From: Murinocardiopsis flavida
Lineage (GTDB): Bacteria > Actinomycetota > Actinomycetes > Streptosporangiales > Streptosporangiaceae
Direction of reading: 5' to 3'
Assembly (NCBI RefSeq): GCF_003014485.1
Contig: NZ_PYGA01000025.1
Span: 32,180 to 96,179 of the forward strand
DNA: 64,000 nucleotides
The notes under the pieces: model-generated
Database searches by the model: none
The model's input: only the letters and a program-made list of their open reading frames with translations
What the model was told of the DNA's origin: nothing
Shown here: piece by piece, positions 7,198 to 15,572 of the stretch
Position numbering within the stretch: the stretch's first letter is position 1
Layout: the number at the start of each line of letters is the position of its first letter
Made by a program: the position numbers and the translations under genes

Positions 7198-8082
7198 GTG
7201 AGAGACGACTATCGGGGCGTCACCGCGCTCGTCACGGGCGCGTCCAAAGGGCTGGGGCGGGCGTACGCGCTGGAGCTGGCGCGCCGGGGAGCGCGGGTGA
7301 TCCTGCTGGCCCGCTCGGAAGGCGACCTGCGGGAGCTTGCCGCGCAGATCCGGGAACGGCACGGAAGGCACGGCAGACCGGGCACTACCGCTCCGGACAT
7401 CGCGACATCGGGCACCGCGGCATCGGACGGCGAGGTGGCCGAGGTGGCGGAGGTGCTCGTCGGCGACCTCGCCGCCCCGGACGGCCCGGAGCGGATCGTG
7501 CGAGAGCTGCACGACCGCGGCCTGGCCGTCGACCTGCTGCTCAACAACGCGGGCGCGGGCAGCGCGGGCCCATTCCTCGACCGCCCGCTCCAACCGCAGC
7601 TGAGCTCCATCGGGCTCAACGTGAGCGGCCTGCTCGCGCTGACTCACGCGATAGGGACCGACCTGGTCGCCCGCGGCTCCGGCGGCATCATCAACGTCTC
7701 GTCCACCGCGGCCTTCCAGCCCATGCCCTACCAGGCCAGTTACGCGGCGACCAAGGCCTTCGTGCTCTCTTTCACCGAGGCGCTGGCCGAGGAGCTGCGC
7801 GGCTCCGGTGTCCACGTCATGGCGGCGCACCCCGGCGCGATCGCGACCGGCTTCTTCGACGGCACCTCGGCCACGATCAACGCCTACGCCGACACACCGG
7901 CCGCCGTCGCGGCCCGCACCCTGGACGACTACGCGCGGCGGCGCCCGGTGTCCTACCCGGGCCGGGCCCTGAACCGGCCCTTGACCTGGCCTGCGCGCCT
8001 GCTGCCCCGCACCACCGCCGCGCGGGTGGCCGGCGGGTTCAACCGGCGGCTGCGCCTGCACGAGGTCGTCGACATCGCCTAG
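7198..8082 (+). CDS. short-chain dehydrogenase/reductase (SDR)
   Basis: 294 residues. NAD(P) loop TGASKGLGRA at 13-22, NNAG at 116-119, catalytic Ser168/169 and the Y182-x-x-x-K186 pair: a classical SDR. An insert of about 20 residues at 55-78, rich in Gly, Thr and Ala, separates the nucleotide-binding part from the VGDL cofactor-adenine segment, so the protein is longer than the usual 250 residues. GTG start at 7198 with GGAGGA upstream. Substrate unknown; control by the divergent MarR suggests a role in dealing with an aromatic or xenobiotic compound. Confidence 0.88.
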   Translation: MRDDYRGVTALVTGASKGLGRAYALELARRGARVILLARSEGDLRELAAQIRERHGRHGRPGTTAPDIATSGTAASDGEVAEVAEVLVGDLAAPDGPERIVRELHDRGLAVDLLLNNAGAGSAGPFLDRPLQPQLSSIGLNVSGLLALTHAIGTDLVARGSGGIINVSSTAAFQPMPYQASYAATKAFVLSFTEALAEELRGSGVHVMAAHPGAIATGFFDGTSATINAYADTPAAVAARTLDDYARRRPVSYPGRALNRPLTWPARLLPRTTAARVAGGFNRRLRLHEVVDIA

Positions 8083-8134
8083 CCGAGCGGTTCCCAGGTG
8101 CCCGGGTTCCCGAGAAGGGCGCCGGGCGACAAGG

Positions 8135-8184
8135 GCGGGGGAGCCCATGGCCGTGCGTCACGGCAGGACCATGGGCTCCCCCGC
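8135..8184. terminator. strong bidirectional hairpin terminator
   Basis: GCGGGGGAGCCCATGG (8135-8150) pairs perfectly with CCATGGGCTCCCCCGC (8169-8184), and the loop itself holds CCGTG-n3-CACGG. The hairpin lies between the convergent dehydrogenase and glycerate kinase genes. The remaining gap (8185-8388) has a further hairpin (GCGGTCGC 8229-8236 / GCGACCGC 8247-8254) and a GC-only tract, but no gene. Confidence 0.85.
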
Positions 8185-8388
8185 ACCAGTGACTCTTGGG
8201 GGTACCGGTCCGGATTCCGGCCGAGAGCGGTCGCGGCTGCGCAGCAGCGACCGCCGAAGCGCATCCTGATCGGAACAGGCCAGACCGGCATCCCAACAGC
8301 TTCTTACGCGCGGACCCGGCACCCCGTGCGACCACCCGCCCCGAGGGCCCGGGGCCGGGCCCGCGCCCCGGGCCGGGCCCCGGCCGCT

Positions 8389-9600
8389 CTATGCGGGGCA
8401 GGCGGCAGCGGCGACGGGACGCTGCTCTGCCGCGGCGCCCAGCGAGGCGCCGACCAGCACCAGGCGCAGGGTGCGCTCGGCCGCGTCCGTGGTCAGCGCG
8501 ACCGCCTGCTCCATGGCGCCGCCCAGGTCCACCGGGGCGGCGATGATCCCGGTGTAGGCGTCGATCCCGGCGCCATAGGTGCGCCACGCGCCGCGGCCGA
8601 TCGTGCCCGCCAGCGCGATGACCGGCTTGCCGCTGAGCTTGGCCCGGCGTGCCACCTCCGCCGGCACCTTGCCGTTCGGTGTCTGGAAGTCGATCGCGCC
8701 TTCGGCGGTGATCACCAGGTCGGCCGCTGCCAGCCGGCCGTCGAGGTCCACCCCGTCGAGCAGGACGTCGAAGCGCGGGGAGAGGCGGGCGCCGAGCACC
8801 CCGGCGGCACCGGCACCCAACCCACCGGAGGCGCCGGTGCCGGGCGCGGTGCGCAGGTCGAGTCCGCTGTGCTCGGCGAGCAGCGCCGCCCAGTTGTCCA
8901 TCGCCGCTCCGAGGCGGCGCACCTGGGCGGCGTCGGCGCCCTTCTGCGGGCCGAACACCTCGGCGACGCCCTTCGGTCCGGTGAGGATGTTGCACGGGTT
9001 GCAGGCGAGGACGATCTCGGTGTCCCGGAGCCGCGGGTCCATGCCGCGCACGTCCAGGTGGGTCGCACGCGCCACCTCGTAGCCGCCCCTGCCGATGGGC
9101 GCGCCCGCGGAATCGAGCACGTCGGCGCCGAGCGCCTGGAGCATCCCCGCTCCGCCGTCGCAGGTGCCGGAGTCGCCGCAGCCCACGATGATGCGTCGGC
9201 ACCCCTCGTCGAGCGCGGCGCGGATGAGGGTCCCCACCCCGTAGGTGGACGTGCGACCGGGGTCGCGGGCGTCGCGGGGCACCAGCCGCAGCCCCGCGGC
9301 GGCCGCCATCTCCACGAGCGCGGTGCGCGGGCCGGGCCCGCCGAGGATCCCGAAGTGCGCCGGCACCGTGCGGCCCACCGGTCCGTCGACCCGAACGGGG
9401 ACCACCGTGCCGCCCGTGCTGCGGGCCATCGCGGTCGCGGAACCCTCGCCGCCGTCGACCATGGGCGCGGTGTCGATCAGCGCCTCCGGCATGACCCGGT
9501 GCACGCCGGCCGCGATCGCGCCGGCGACGGTCGGTGCGTCGATGGACTCCTTGAATCCGCTGGGCGCGATCATGATCCTCATCGGCTCGCGAACAGGCAT
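8389..9600 (-). CDS. glycerate 2-kinase (GlxK/GarK family)
   Basis: 403 residues. The N-terminus MRIMIAPSGFKES, MVDGGEGSA at about 47-55, GCGDSGTCDGGAGMLQALG and CNPCNILTGPKGVA are the signature blocks of the glycerate kinase type 1 family, which phosphorylates D-glycerate at C2 with ATP. That returns glyoxylate- or glucarate-derived carbon to glycolysis. Start ATG at 9598-9600 with GAGGG upstream. The next gene upstream in the same direction is an SLC13-type anion carrier, so uptake of a carboxylate and its phosphorylation may be co-regulated. Confidence 0.9.
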   Translation of the reverse strand: MPVREPMRIMIAPSGFKESIDAPTVAGAIAAGVHRVMPEALIDTAPMVDGGEGSATAMARSTGGTVVPVRVDGPVGRTVPAHFGILGGPGPRTALVEMAAAAGLRLVPRDARDPGRTSTYGVGTLIRAALDEGCRRIIVGCGDSGTCDGGAGMLQALGADVLDSAGAPIGRGGYEVARATHLDVRGMDPRLRDTEIVLACNPCNILTGPKGVAEVFGPQKGADAAQVRRLGAAMDNWAALLAEHSGLDLRTAPGTGASGGLGAGAAGVLGARLSPRFDVLLDGVDLDGRLAAADLVITAEGAIDFQTPNGKVPAEVARRAKLSGKPVIALAGTIGRGAWRTYGAGIDAYTGIIAAPVDLGGAMEQAVALTTDAAERTLRLVLVGASLGAAAEQRPVAAAACPA

Positions 9601-9639
9601 GGTTCCCTCTTTCGTCGGTAATCGGTGTGCGGCGCGCGA

Positions 9640-11160
9640 TCAGCGCAGAGGAAGCCCGAGATGGGGCCAGACGGAATGGCTGAAGACCAGCACCAGTGCG
9701 ACCATCAGCGGCCCCAGCAGGGCGGACAGTCGGATCAGGTCGGCACGTCGGTAGGTGGGCACGTCGGGCAGGTCGGCGAACATCGCCACCGGCTTGGCAG
9801 AGGACGGGAGTGTGTGGCAGAACCCGGCCGCGGCCGTCGAGGCGAACGCGACCGCCGCGGGGTCGAGTCCGGACGCGACCGCGAGGGGGACGATCACCGG
9901 GATGAGGACGGCCGAGCGTGCCGAACGCGACTGGAGCACCAGGTGCGCCGCTGCGCTCACCGTGACGACCATGGTCAACACGACCGTGCCGTCGCCCGGC
10001 CCGAACCCGCCGAGGGCGATCCCGGCGAGCCAGTCGGCGGCGCCCGACCGCGCGAGCGCGTCGCCGAGCGCGGCCGTGCAGACCATGAACAGCAGCAGGG
10101 CCCAAGGGACCGAGGCGAGGGCCGCCGACATGCGCACCGTCCCGAGCCCCGGTGCGGTCGCGGCGAGGGCGCCGACGAGCGCGACGAGCGTGGGGGAGAA
10201 GCCGTGCAGGGGCTCGGTGCACCACAGCACCACGACTCCGACGAGGACGCCGAGCATGCGCAGCTGCGCCCCGGTGAGGGGTCCGGTGGCGCCGTCGCCG
10301 ACGAGCTCGGCCAACCGGTCCCGCCGCAGCTTCAGCGGGTCGCGGCGCTCGGCGCGGTCGGTCATGGTGATCAGCACCAGCTCGGCCGCCAGGTGCGAGC
10401 TGACCACCGCGAGGGGCAGGCCGAGCAGCAGCCACTGCCCGAACCCGATCCCCGTCCCGGTCATGGCCGCGAGCACCTCACTGGTGATGAGGTGCGCCGC
10501 GGCACCGATGAGAGAGGCGACCGCCGACAGCAGAACAACGGTGGGGAACAGCAGCGCGAGCGCCCGCACCAGGACGGGGCGGTCCGTGAGCAGCCGCGCC
10601 AAGGCCAGGAAGACAGGGAGCACGAGGGCCGCGCGGCCCGAAGTCGCCGGGACCGCCAGCGCGGTCAGCAGCACCGCGAGCGTGGTCATATGGGCGAGCT
10701 GGCGCGGGCTGCGGGCCCGCGCGATCAGCGCGAGCGCGGCCCGCGCCGGCAGCCCGCTCGCGCTCACCCCGGCGGCGATCACGCAGGCGGCGACGAGCAG
10801 CCAGATCGTCTCCGACCCGAGGACGCCGAACACGGCCTCCTCGGCGAGCAGGCCGCACGCCACGAGCGCGGCCGCGGCGGTGAGTCCGATGAAGACGTCG
10901 TCCAGCCGGGTGAGGGTCCAGCCGACCAGCGCCGCCGCGAACACCGTGATCGTGCCCCGGCCGGTGTCCGTCAGCCCGGACTGCCCGCCGGACTGCCCTC
11001 CGAACTGCCCGCCGGGCAGCAGCGTGTAGAGCGCGGCGAGCCCGCCTGCCGCCGCCAGCGTGCCCGTGACAACGAGGAGGCGGCGCGCAATGGTGCGGCG
11101 GGGGACAGCGGGCGAATCCCGATCGGCGGGCGTCGGGGGCTCTGGACTCATGGAGACCAC
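9640..11160 (-). CDS. SLC13/DASS-type anion permease
   Basis: 506 residues, about twelve hydrophobic segments. The PLTGAQLRMLGVLVGVVVLWCTEPLHGFSP region resembles the divalent anion:sodium symporter (CitT/SLC13) family, which imports di- and tricarboxylates or sulfate. A hydrophilic stretch follows in the middle (TDRAERRDPLKLRRDRLAELV), as is common. The start is GTG 11158-11160, preceded by AGG; an ATG three codons later is also possible. It precedes the glycerate kinase gene by 39 bases, so both are likely co-transcribed. The substrate is not determined; glycerate, tartronate or a dicarboxylate would suit the neighbour. Confidence 0.75.
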   Translation of the reverse strand: MVSMSPEPPTPADRDSPAVPRRTIARRLLVVTGTLAAAGGLAALYTLLPGGQFGGQSGGQSGLTDTGRGTITVFAAALVGWTLTRLDDVFIGLTAAAALVACGLLAEEAVFGVLGSETIWLLVAACVIAAGVSASGLPARAALALIARARSPRQLAHMTTLAVLLTALAVPATSGRAALVLPVFLALARLLTDRPVLVRALALLFPTVVLLSAVASLIGAAAHLITSEVLAAMTGTGIGFGQWLLLGLPLAVVSSHLAAELVLITMTDRAERRDPLKLRRDRLAELVGDGATGPLTGAQLRMLGVLVGVVVLWCTEPLHGFSPTLVALVGALAATAPGLGTVRMSAALASVPWALLLFMVCTAALGDALARSGAADWLAGIALGGFGPGDGTVVLTMVVTVSAAAHLVLQSRSARSAVLIPVIVPLAVASGLDPAAVAFASTAAAGFCHTLPSSAKPVAMFADLPDVPTYRRADLIRLSALLGPLMVALVLVFSHSVWPHLGLPLR

Positions 11161-11738
11161 AGTCGGACCTGGGACTGAAAGACCGATTAACGCCAGATGA
11201 GTGTTTGTTCACGGAGCGTTCCGCAAAGCACGGGACCAGCGCAGCAGTACGTTCATGTCCCAATAGGCCGGTCTCGCGCACCGTGTGCGCGGGCGTCGGT
11301 CATGACGGCTTCGTCGGATCCGGTACCGCCGTCGCACGCGGAGTGGCGGCGATCGGCGGGGAATGCGAGGGAAGCGGACAACGGAAACACGACTGCGCCC
11401 GCGGCCGTTGCTGCTGCTTTCGACCGCAGGCGGCCCGCATCCGGCACTGCGACAAGGCCGCCCCGCGGACGGGCCGCCCCCGAAAGGCCGGAAGCCCCCC
11501 GCAGCCGAGCGACACGACCGGCGGGGCCGTTGCCGAACACCAACCGGCGATGTGCTGCCGGACCGTCCGTCGTGCTGCCGGACCGTCCGTCGCGGTTGGG
11601 ACCGGGTGTGGTCTGGGCGGGTGGGCGGGTGTGCCAGGCGGTTGACGGGTGATGTCGCGCGGCGGGGTGCCTGGGGCCCGGGGGCATAATGGGGACCGAT
11701 TCGATGATTCAGGCTCGCGGAACGGTCATGAGGTGTTG
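11161..11738. other. 578-bp intergenic region with a 20-bp tandem duplication
   Basis: I see no gene here on either strand. The region is divergent between the permease and an IclR gene. It carries a perfect tandem duplication, GTGCTGCCGGACCGTCCGTC, at 11552-11571 and 11572-11591. CATAAT at 11685-11690 is the only -10-like box close to the IclR start. Confidence 0.6.
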
Positions 11739-12470
11739 ATGGATCCCGATTCGCCTTCCGCCAAGGAGCACCGCACCGTCACCCGGATCACGACGATCCT
11801 GGAGACGGTGGCCGGGGCCGAGGGCGGTGTCCGGCTGCGGGACGTCGTCGACGTACTCGACGCGCCGAAGTCCTCGGTGTACGGACTCGTCCAGGGGCTC
11901 GCCGCGGTCGGCTACCTGGAGGAGCGCGAAGGGGTGTACCGCATGGGCCCCGCTGTGACCATGCTGCTGTCGCCCAACCGCTCCGCGCTGATCTCGGCGG
12001 CGCGGCCCGCGCTGGAGCACCTGCGCCGCCAGTTCGACGAGACCGTCACCCTCGCCGTGCGGGTGGGCTACTCCACGGTGTACCTGGACTCGGTGGAGTC
12101 GAGCCGGCCGATCCGCTACTCCGCGCCGCTGCGCCAGCGCCGCCCGCTCTACCCCACGAGCGCGGGCAAGTGCCTGCTCGCGTTCATGCCGCCGAACCTG
12201 CGGGGCTCCTACCTGGTGAGCGCGGTGGACGAGGGTGAACGCGGCGCGGTGGTCGCCGAGCTCGCCCAGGTCAGGGAGGAGGGGGTCGCCTACAACCGCG
12301 GCGACACCCTGCCCGACGTGACCGCGGCGGGGGCGATCGTGCTGCTGGGCGACCGCCCGGTCGCCGCCGTGGCGTGCGCGGGGCCGACGAACCGGATGGC
12401 CGGCGGGCTCGACGCCGTCGGGCGCGCGGTGCGCTCGACCGCCGACGACATCGCGCGCCGCATCTCCTGA
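11739..12470 (+). CDS. IclR family transcriptional regulator
   Basis: 243 residues: N-terminal winged helix (TRITTILETVAG, then LDAPKSSVYGLVQGLAAVGYLEE) and the IclR effector domain with the small-molecule pocket region RQRRPLYPTSAGKCLLAF. IclR proteins control catabolic genes for short acids and aromatics. The start is ATG 11739 (GAGGTG upstream); the open frame continues 30 codons further up without a ribosome-binding site. It is followed by the MaoC and CitE-like genes in the same direction, whose promoter region (12472-12591) contains an AT-rich inverted repeat, so it is the probable local regulator. Confidence 0.88.
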   Translation: MDPDSPSAKEHRTVTRITTILETVAGAEGGVRLRDVVDVLDAPKSSVYGLVQGLAAVGYLEEREGVYRMGPAVTMLLSPNRSALISAARPALEHLRRQFDETVTLAVRVGYSTVYLDSVESSRPIRYSAPLRQRRPLYPTSAGKCLLAFMPPNLRGSYLVSAVDEGERGAVVAELAQVREEGVAYNRGDTLPDVTAAGAIVLLGDRPVAAVACAGPTNRMAGGLDAVGRAVRSTADDIARRIS

Positions 12471-12481
12471 CGGCGTCGACG

Positions 12482-12515
12482 CCATGCGGATATACGTCCC
12501 TTCATACGCATATGA
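12482..12515. promoter_or_regulatory. AT-rich inverted repeat upstream of the hydratase-lyase genes
   Basis: ATGCGGATAT (12483-12492) faces ATACGCATAT (12501-12510), and TCATACGCATATGA is itself nearly palindromic. The element lies just after the IclR stop codon and about 80 bases before the MaoC-type start. It is the likely IclR binding site. Confidence 0.5.
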
Positions 12516-12591
12516 GAACATTCCCGGAACGGGAAACGACCGCGGACCGGGGCCGTCGCTCCGGGCGCCGACAGCAGGGAGTTGAGGCACG

Positions 12592-13116
12592 GTGCACGGA
12601 GGCCGACAGGACGAGGAGACCGGCGGAGCAGGCGGCGACCTGCCGCGGACGGTGCAGCGCGGCCTGTACTTCGAGGAGCTGAGCACGGAGACGGTCTATG
12701 ACCACCGGCCCGGCCGCACGGTCACCGAGGCCGACAACACGTTCTTCAGCACACTCACCATGAACCCGCAGAGCCTGCACCTCGACGCGCACTTCAGCGC
12801 GGCGACGGAGTTCGGCCGCCCCCTCGTGAACAGCCTGTTCACGCTGTCCACGCTGGTGGGGTTGAGCGTCGCGCAGATCACCCAGGGCACGACGGTCGCC
12901 AACCTCGGGTTCGGCGCCGTCGAGTTCCCCAGCCCCGTATTCCACGGGGACACCCTCTACGCCGAGACCCGCGTGCTCGACAAGCGGCTGTCGCGGTCGC
13001 GCCCCGGCAACGGGGTCGTCCGCTTCGAGCACCGCGCGCACAACCAGGACGGCGAACTGGTGGCGCGCGCCGAGCGCACCGCTCTGATCCTGCTCCGCCC
13101 GCAGGCGGACGCCTGA
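12592..13116 (+). CDS. MaoC-type enoyl-CoA hydratase, probable itaconyl/mesaconyl-CoA hydratase
   Basis: 174 residues, a single hot-dog domain. [18 protein letters not shown] at about 43-60 with LHLDAHFS carries the hydratase-2 motif Asp and His, and [12 protein letters not shown] follows. The sequence style is that of M. tuberculosis Rv2499c, the hydratase partner of the lyase Rv2498c (known family), which hydrates branched dicarboxylic or enoyl-CoA esters. GTG start at 12592. The stop TGA shares its last base with the ATG of the CitE-like gene, so the two are translationally coupled and should act in sequence: hydration, then C-C cleavage. Confidence 0.82.
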   Translation: MHGGRQDEETGGAGGDLPRTVQRGLYFEELSTETVYDHRPGRTVTEADNTFFSTLTMNPQSLHLDAHFSAATEFGRPLVNSLFTLSTLVGLSVAQITQGTTVANLGFGAVEFPSPVFHGDTLYAETRVLDKRLSRSRPGNGVVRFEHRAHNQDGELVARAERTALILLRPQADA

Positions 13117-13952
13117 TGGGCGCGCCGGTGGAACCGTCGGTGGAGCTGCCGGGCCCCGCGCTGCTGTTCTGTCCCGGCGACCGGCCCGACCGCTACGACA
13201 AGGCCGCCGGGCGCGCCGACGCCGTCATCCTCGACCTGGAGGACAGCGTCGCCCCTGAGGACAAGGAGCGGGCCCGCGCCGAGGTGGTCGGGGCGCTCGG
13301 CCGGCTCGACCCCGCGCGCACGGTCGTGCGCGTCAACGCGCCGGGCACGGAGTGGTGGGACGGCGACGTCGCCGCCGTCGCGGCGGCGGGCGTGCGGCTG
13401 GTGATGCTGCCCAAGGCGCAGTCGCCGGAGGACGTCGCGGCGCTCGCCCCCGCGGGGGTGATCGCGCTGTGCGAGACCGCGGCCGGGGTGCTCGCCGCGC
13501 CGCAGATCGCCGCGGCCCCGTCCTGCCTGGCACTGAGCTGGGGCGGTGAGGACCTCATGGCGGACCTCGGCGGCGCGTCGAGCCGCGGCGCCGACGGAGC
13601 CTACCGCGACGTCGTCCGGCACGCCCGCTCGGCCGTCCTGCTCGCTGCGGCGGCGCATCGGCGCCCCGCCGTCGACACCGTCCACCTCGACATCGGCGAC
13701 CTCGACGGCCTCGCGGCCGCGTCGGTCGACGCGGCGGAGTCGGGCTTCGCCGCGAAGATGTGCATCCACCCCGACCACGCCGCCGTCATCAGGTCGTCCT
13801 TCGCCCCCGCACCCGCCGACGCCGCATGGGCGCGGGGCGTCCTCGCCGCGGCGCGGGACGAGCCGTCGGGCGTGTTCCGCTACGAGGGGCGGATGATCGA
13901 CGCCCCGGTGCTCGCCCAGGCCGAGTCCATCGTGCGCAGAGCGTGCGGCTGA
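13116..13952 (+). CDS. HpcH/HpaI-CitE family CoA-ester lyase, probable citramalyl/malyl-CoA lyase
   Basis: 278 residues, TIM barrel. LFCPGDRPDRYDKA at 17-30 binds the CoA phosphates, LDLEDSVAP at 39-47 and E120 of CETAAG hold the Mg site, R72 is the conserved VRVN arginine, and GGEDLMADLG lies at 143-152. This is the CitE-like family that includes Rv2498c and L-malyl-CoA/beta-methylmalyl-CoA lyases, not the ACP-dependent citrate lyase beta subunit, since no citC-citG genes are near. It would split a 3-hydroxyacyl-CoA made by the preceding hydratase into acetyl- or propionyl-CoA and pyruvate or glyoxylate. The exact substrate is an inference. Confidence 0.85.
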   Translation: MGAPVEPSVELPGPALLFCPGDRPDRYDKAAGRADAVILDLEDSVAPEDKERARAEVVGALGRLDPARTVVRVNAPGTEWWDGDVAAVAAAGVRLVMLPKAQSPEDVAALAPAGVIALCETAAGVLAAPQIAAAPSCLALSWGGEDLMADLGGASSRGADGAYRDVVRHARSAVLLAAAAHRRPAVDTVHLDIGDLDGLAAASVDAAESGFAAKMCIHPDHAAVIRSSFAPAPADAAWARGVLAAARDEPSGVFRYEGRMIDAPVLAQAESIVRRACG

Positions 13953-14005
13953 GCTCGGCCCCGGCGCCGGGCCGCCGCCCGCGCAGATGCACGACTGGTG
14001 GGAAC

Positions 14006-14058
14006 ACTCCAGCGTGGTGCTTCGTGCCGCCGGGTGCTTCGCAGCCGCGACGGCAGCC
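14006..14058 (+). repeat. dispersed structured repeat, copy C
   Basis: Third copy of the element found inverted at 2874-2925 and 3033-3083. TGCCG (14024-14028) and CGGCA (14051-14055) enclose the shared TGCTTCGCA loop. As at the other locus it borders a low-complexity GC-rich tract. Confidence 0.8.
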
Positions 14059-14065
14059 GATACCT

Positions 14066-14330
14066 CCTGCTCCCGGGGGCTTCGCGGTCCCGCCCGCTTC
14101 GCGGTCCCCTGCTCCCGGGGGTGGGTTCGCTGTCCCCTCCTTCCGGGGGCTTTGCGGTCCCCGGCTCCCGGGGGGTTCGCGGTCCCGCCCTCTTTGCGGT
14201 CCCCTCTTGCCGGGGGGCGCTGTCCCCTGCTCCCGGGGGCTTCGCGGTCCCCTGCTGTGCCCGCTTCGCGGCGTGGCGCGCAGCGGGGGACCGCGACGGC
14301 GGCCGCCCCCTCCTTCCGGGGGCTGTGCGG
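14066..14330. repeat. mosaic array of a 24-26 bp GC-rich unit
   Basis: The string CCTGCTCCCGGGGGCTTCGC plus GGTCCC occurs identically at 14066-14091 and 14226-14251. Shortened or altered copies (CCGGGGG ... CGCGGTCCC, TTTGCGGTCCC, TTCGCTGTCCCC) fill the space between and run on to about 14330. Each unit has CCCGGGGG, so the transcript could fold heavily. No spacer-repeat regularity of a CRISPR array is seen. Confidence 0.8.
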
Positions 14331-14387
14331 ACGCTCTCCCCTTTCGTCCGGGGCGCCGGGGTGCGGAAGGGGTCTCGGAACCGGGGG

Positions 14388-15572
14388 TCAGTAGGAGCGG
14401 GGGAGGCCGAGGGTGTGTTGGGCGAGGTAGTTGAGGACCATCTCCTGGCTGACCGGCGCCAGCCGCAGGATCCGCGACTCGCGGAAGTAGCGCTCCACGT
14501 GGTACTCGGTGGCGTAGCCCATGCCCCCGTGCGTCTGCACCGCGCGGTCGGCCGCCGCGAACCCGGCCTCGGCGCACAGGTACTTGGCCATGTTCGCCTC
14601 GGTGCCGCACGGGCGCCCCTGGTCGTAGCGCCAGGCGGCGTTGCGGGCCATCAGCCGCGCGGCGTCGAGCCGGGCGCGGGACTCGGCGAGCGGGAAGGCG
14701 ACGCCCTGGTTGCTGCCGATGGGCCGGTCGAACACGACGCGGTCCTTGGCGTAGCGCACGGCGGCGTCCAGCGCGGCGCGCCCGATCCCGAGGGCCTCGT
14801 GCGCGAGCAGGATCCGTTCGGGGTTGAGCCCGTCGAGGAGGTAGCGGAACCCGTCGCCCTCGTTGCCGATGCGGGCCGAGGCCGGGACCCGCAGCCCGTC
14901 GATGAAGACCTCGTTGGAGGAGACCGCGTTGCGCCCCATCTTGGGGATCGGCCGGATGTCCATGGCGGAGCGGTCGATGTCGACCAGGAACAGCGACATC
15001 CCGTCGGTGGGCCGCTCGACCTGGTCGCGGGGCGTGGTGCGGGTGATGAGCACCATCTTCTGGGACTCGGCGGCCTTGGTGATCCAGACCTTGCGCCCGT
15101 CGATGACGTAGTCGTCGCCGTCGCGGCGCGCGAACGTCGAGATCCGGGTGGTGTCGGTCCCGGCGTCGGGCTCGGTCACCGCGAAGCACACGTGCAGGCT
15201 CCCGTCGACCACGGAGGGCAGGATCTCGCGCCGGAGCTCCTCGCTGCCGTGCTTGACGATCGTGTTGATGCCGAAGATGGTCAGGTGCAGGGTGCTGCAC
15301 CCGTTCATCCCGGCGCCGGAGGCGGCGACCTCCTCCAGCAGGATGGCGGCCTCCTGGATGCCGAGCCCGCCGCCGCCGTAGGCCTCTGGCACGGCGATCC
15401 CCAGCCAGCCGGCCTCGGCGAAGGCGGTGTAGAACGCCCACGGGAACTCGTGGGCGGCGTCGCGCGCGGCCCAGTAGTCGGCGTCGAAGCGGGCGGCGAG
15501 GTCGGCGACGGCGTCGGCGATCGCGCGCTGGTCGTCGGTCAGGTCGAAGTCCACGGTGTCACTCCTCCTCAC
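14388..15572 (-). CDS. acyl-CoA dehydrogenase family protein
   Basis: 394 residues: N-terminal helical domain, middle domain with CFAVTEPDAGTDTTR (FAD/substrate segment) and WITKA, and C-terminal domain with VQTHGGMGYATEYHVERYFRESR. The enzyme would form an alpha,beta double bond in a CoA ester and pass electrons to ETF. In most members the segment after RESR reads IYEGTSEI, where Glu is the catalytic base; here it is LRLAPVSQEM, so that Glu is missing and the base must be elsewhere, as in isovaleryl-CoA dehydrogenase. Start ATG at 15570-15572, inside the CoA transferase stop region (14-bp overlap), so it is the second gene of that operon. Confidence 0.85.
   Translation of the reverse strand: MRRSDTVDFDLTDDQRAIADAVADLAARFDADYWAARDAAHEFPWAFYTAFAEAGWLGIAVPEAYGGGGLGIQEAAILLEEVAASGAGMNGCSTLHLTIFGINTIVKHGSEELRREILPSVVDGSLHVCFAVTEPDAGTDTTRISTFARRDGDDYVIDGRKVWITKAAESQKMVLITRTTPRDQVERPTDGMSLFLVDIDRSAMDIRPIPKMGRNAVSSNEVFIDGLRVPASARIGNEGDGFRYLLDGLNPERILLAHEALGIGRAALDAAVRYAKDRVVFDRPIGSNQGVAFPLAESRARLDAARLMARNAAWRYDQGRPCGTEANMAKYLCAEAGFAAADRAVQTHGGMGYATEYHVERYFRESRILRLAPVSQEMVLNYLAQHTLGLPRSY

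Larger units (their letters stand above)
13953..14387. other. 435-bp repeat-rich gap between convergent genes
   Basis: No gene seen. The gap starts with copy C of the dispersed structured repeat and continues into an array of short GC-rich repeats, both listed separately. It separates the CitE-like lyase from the convergent acyl-CoA dehydrogenase. Confidence 0.7.

Noticed and set aside
8340..8390. GC-only tract before the glycerate kinase stop as a separate terminator
   Set aside because: The tract is self-complementary in many registers, so no defined hairpin can be assigned; the 8135-8184 hairpin explains termination.
12957..13778. Minus-strand frame opposite the CitE-like gene
   Set aside because: It mirrors the coding strand, has no ribosome-binding site and no domain.
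13116..13952. CitE-like gene as the citrate lyase beta subunit
   Set aside because: No alpha or gamma subunits or accessory genes are nearby, and the partner is a MaoC hydratase.
14066..14330. Repeat array as a CRISPR array
   Set aside because: Units are irregular and adjoin each other without unique spacers, and no cas gene is present.
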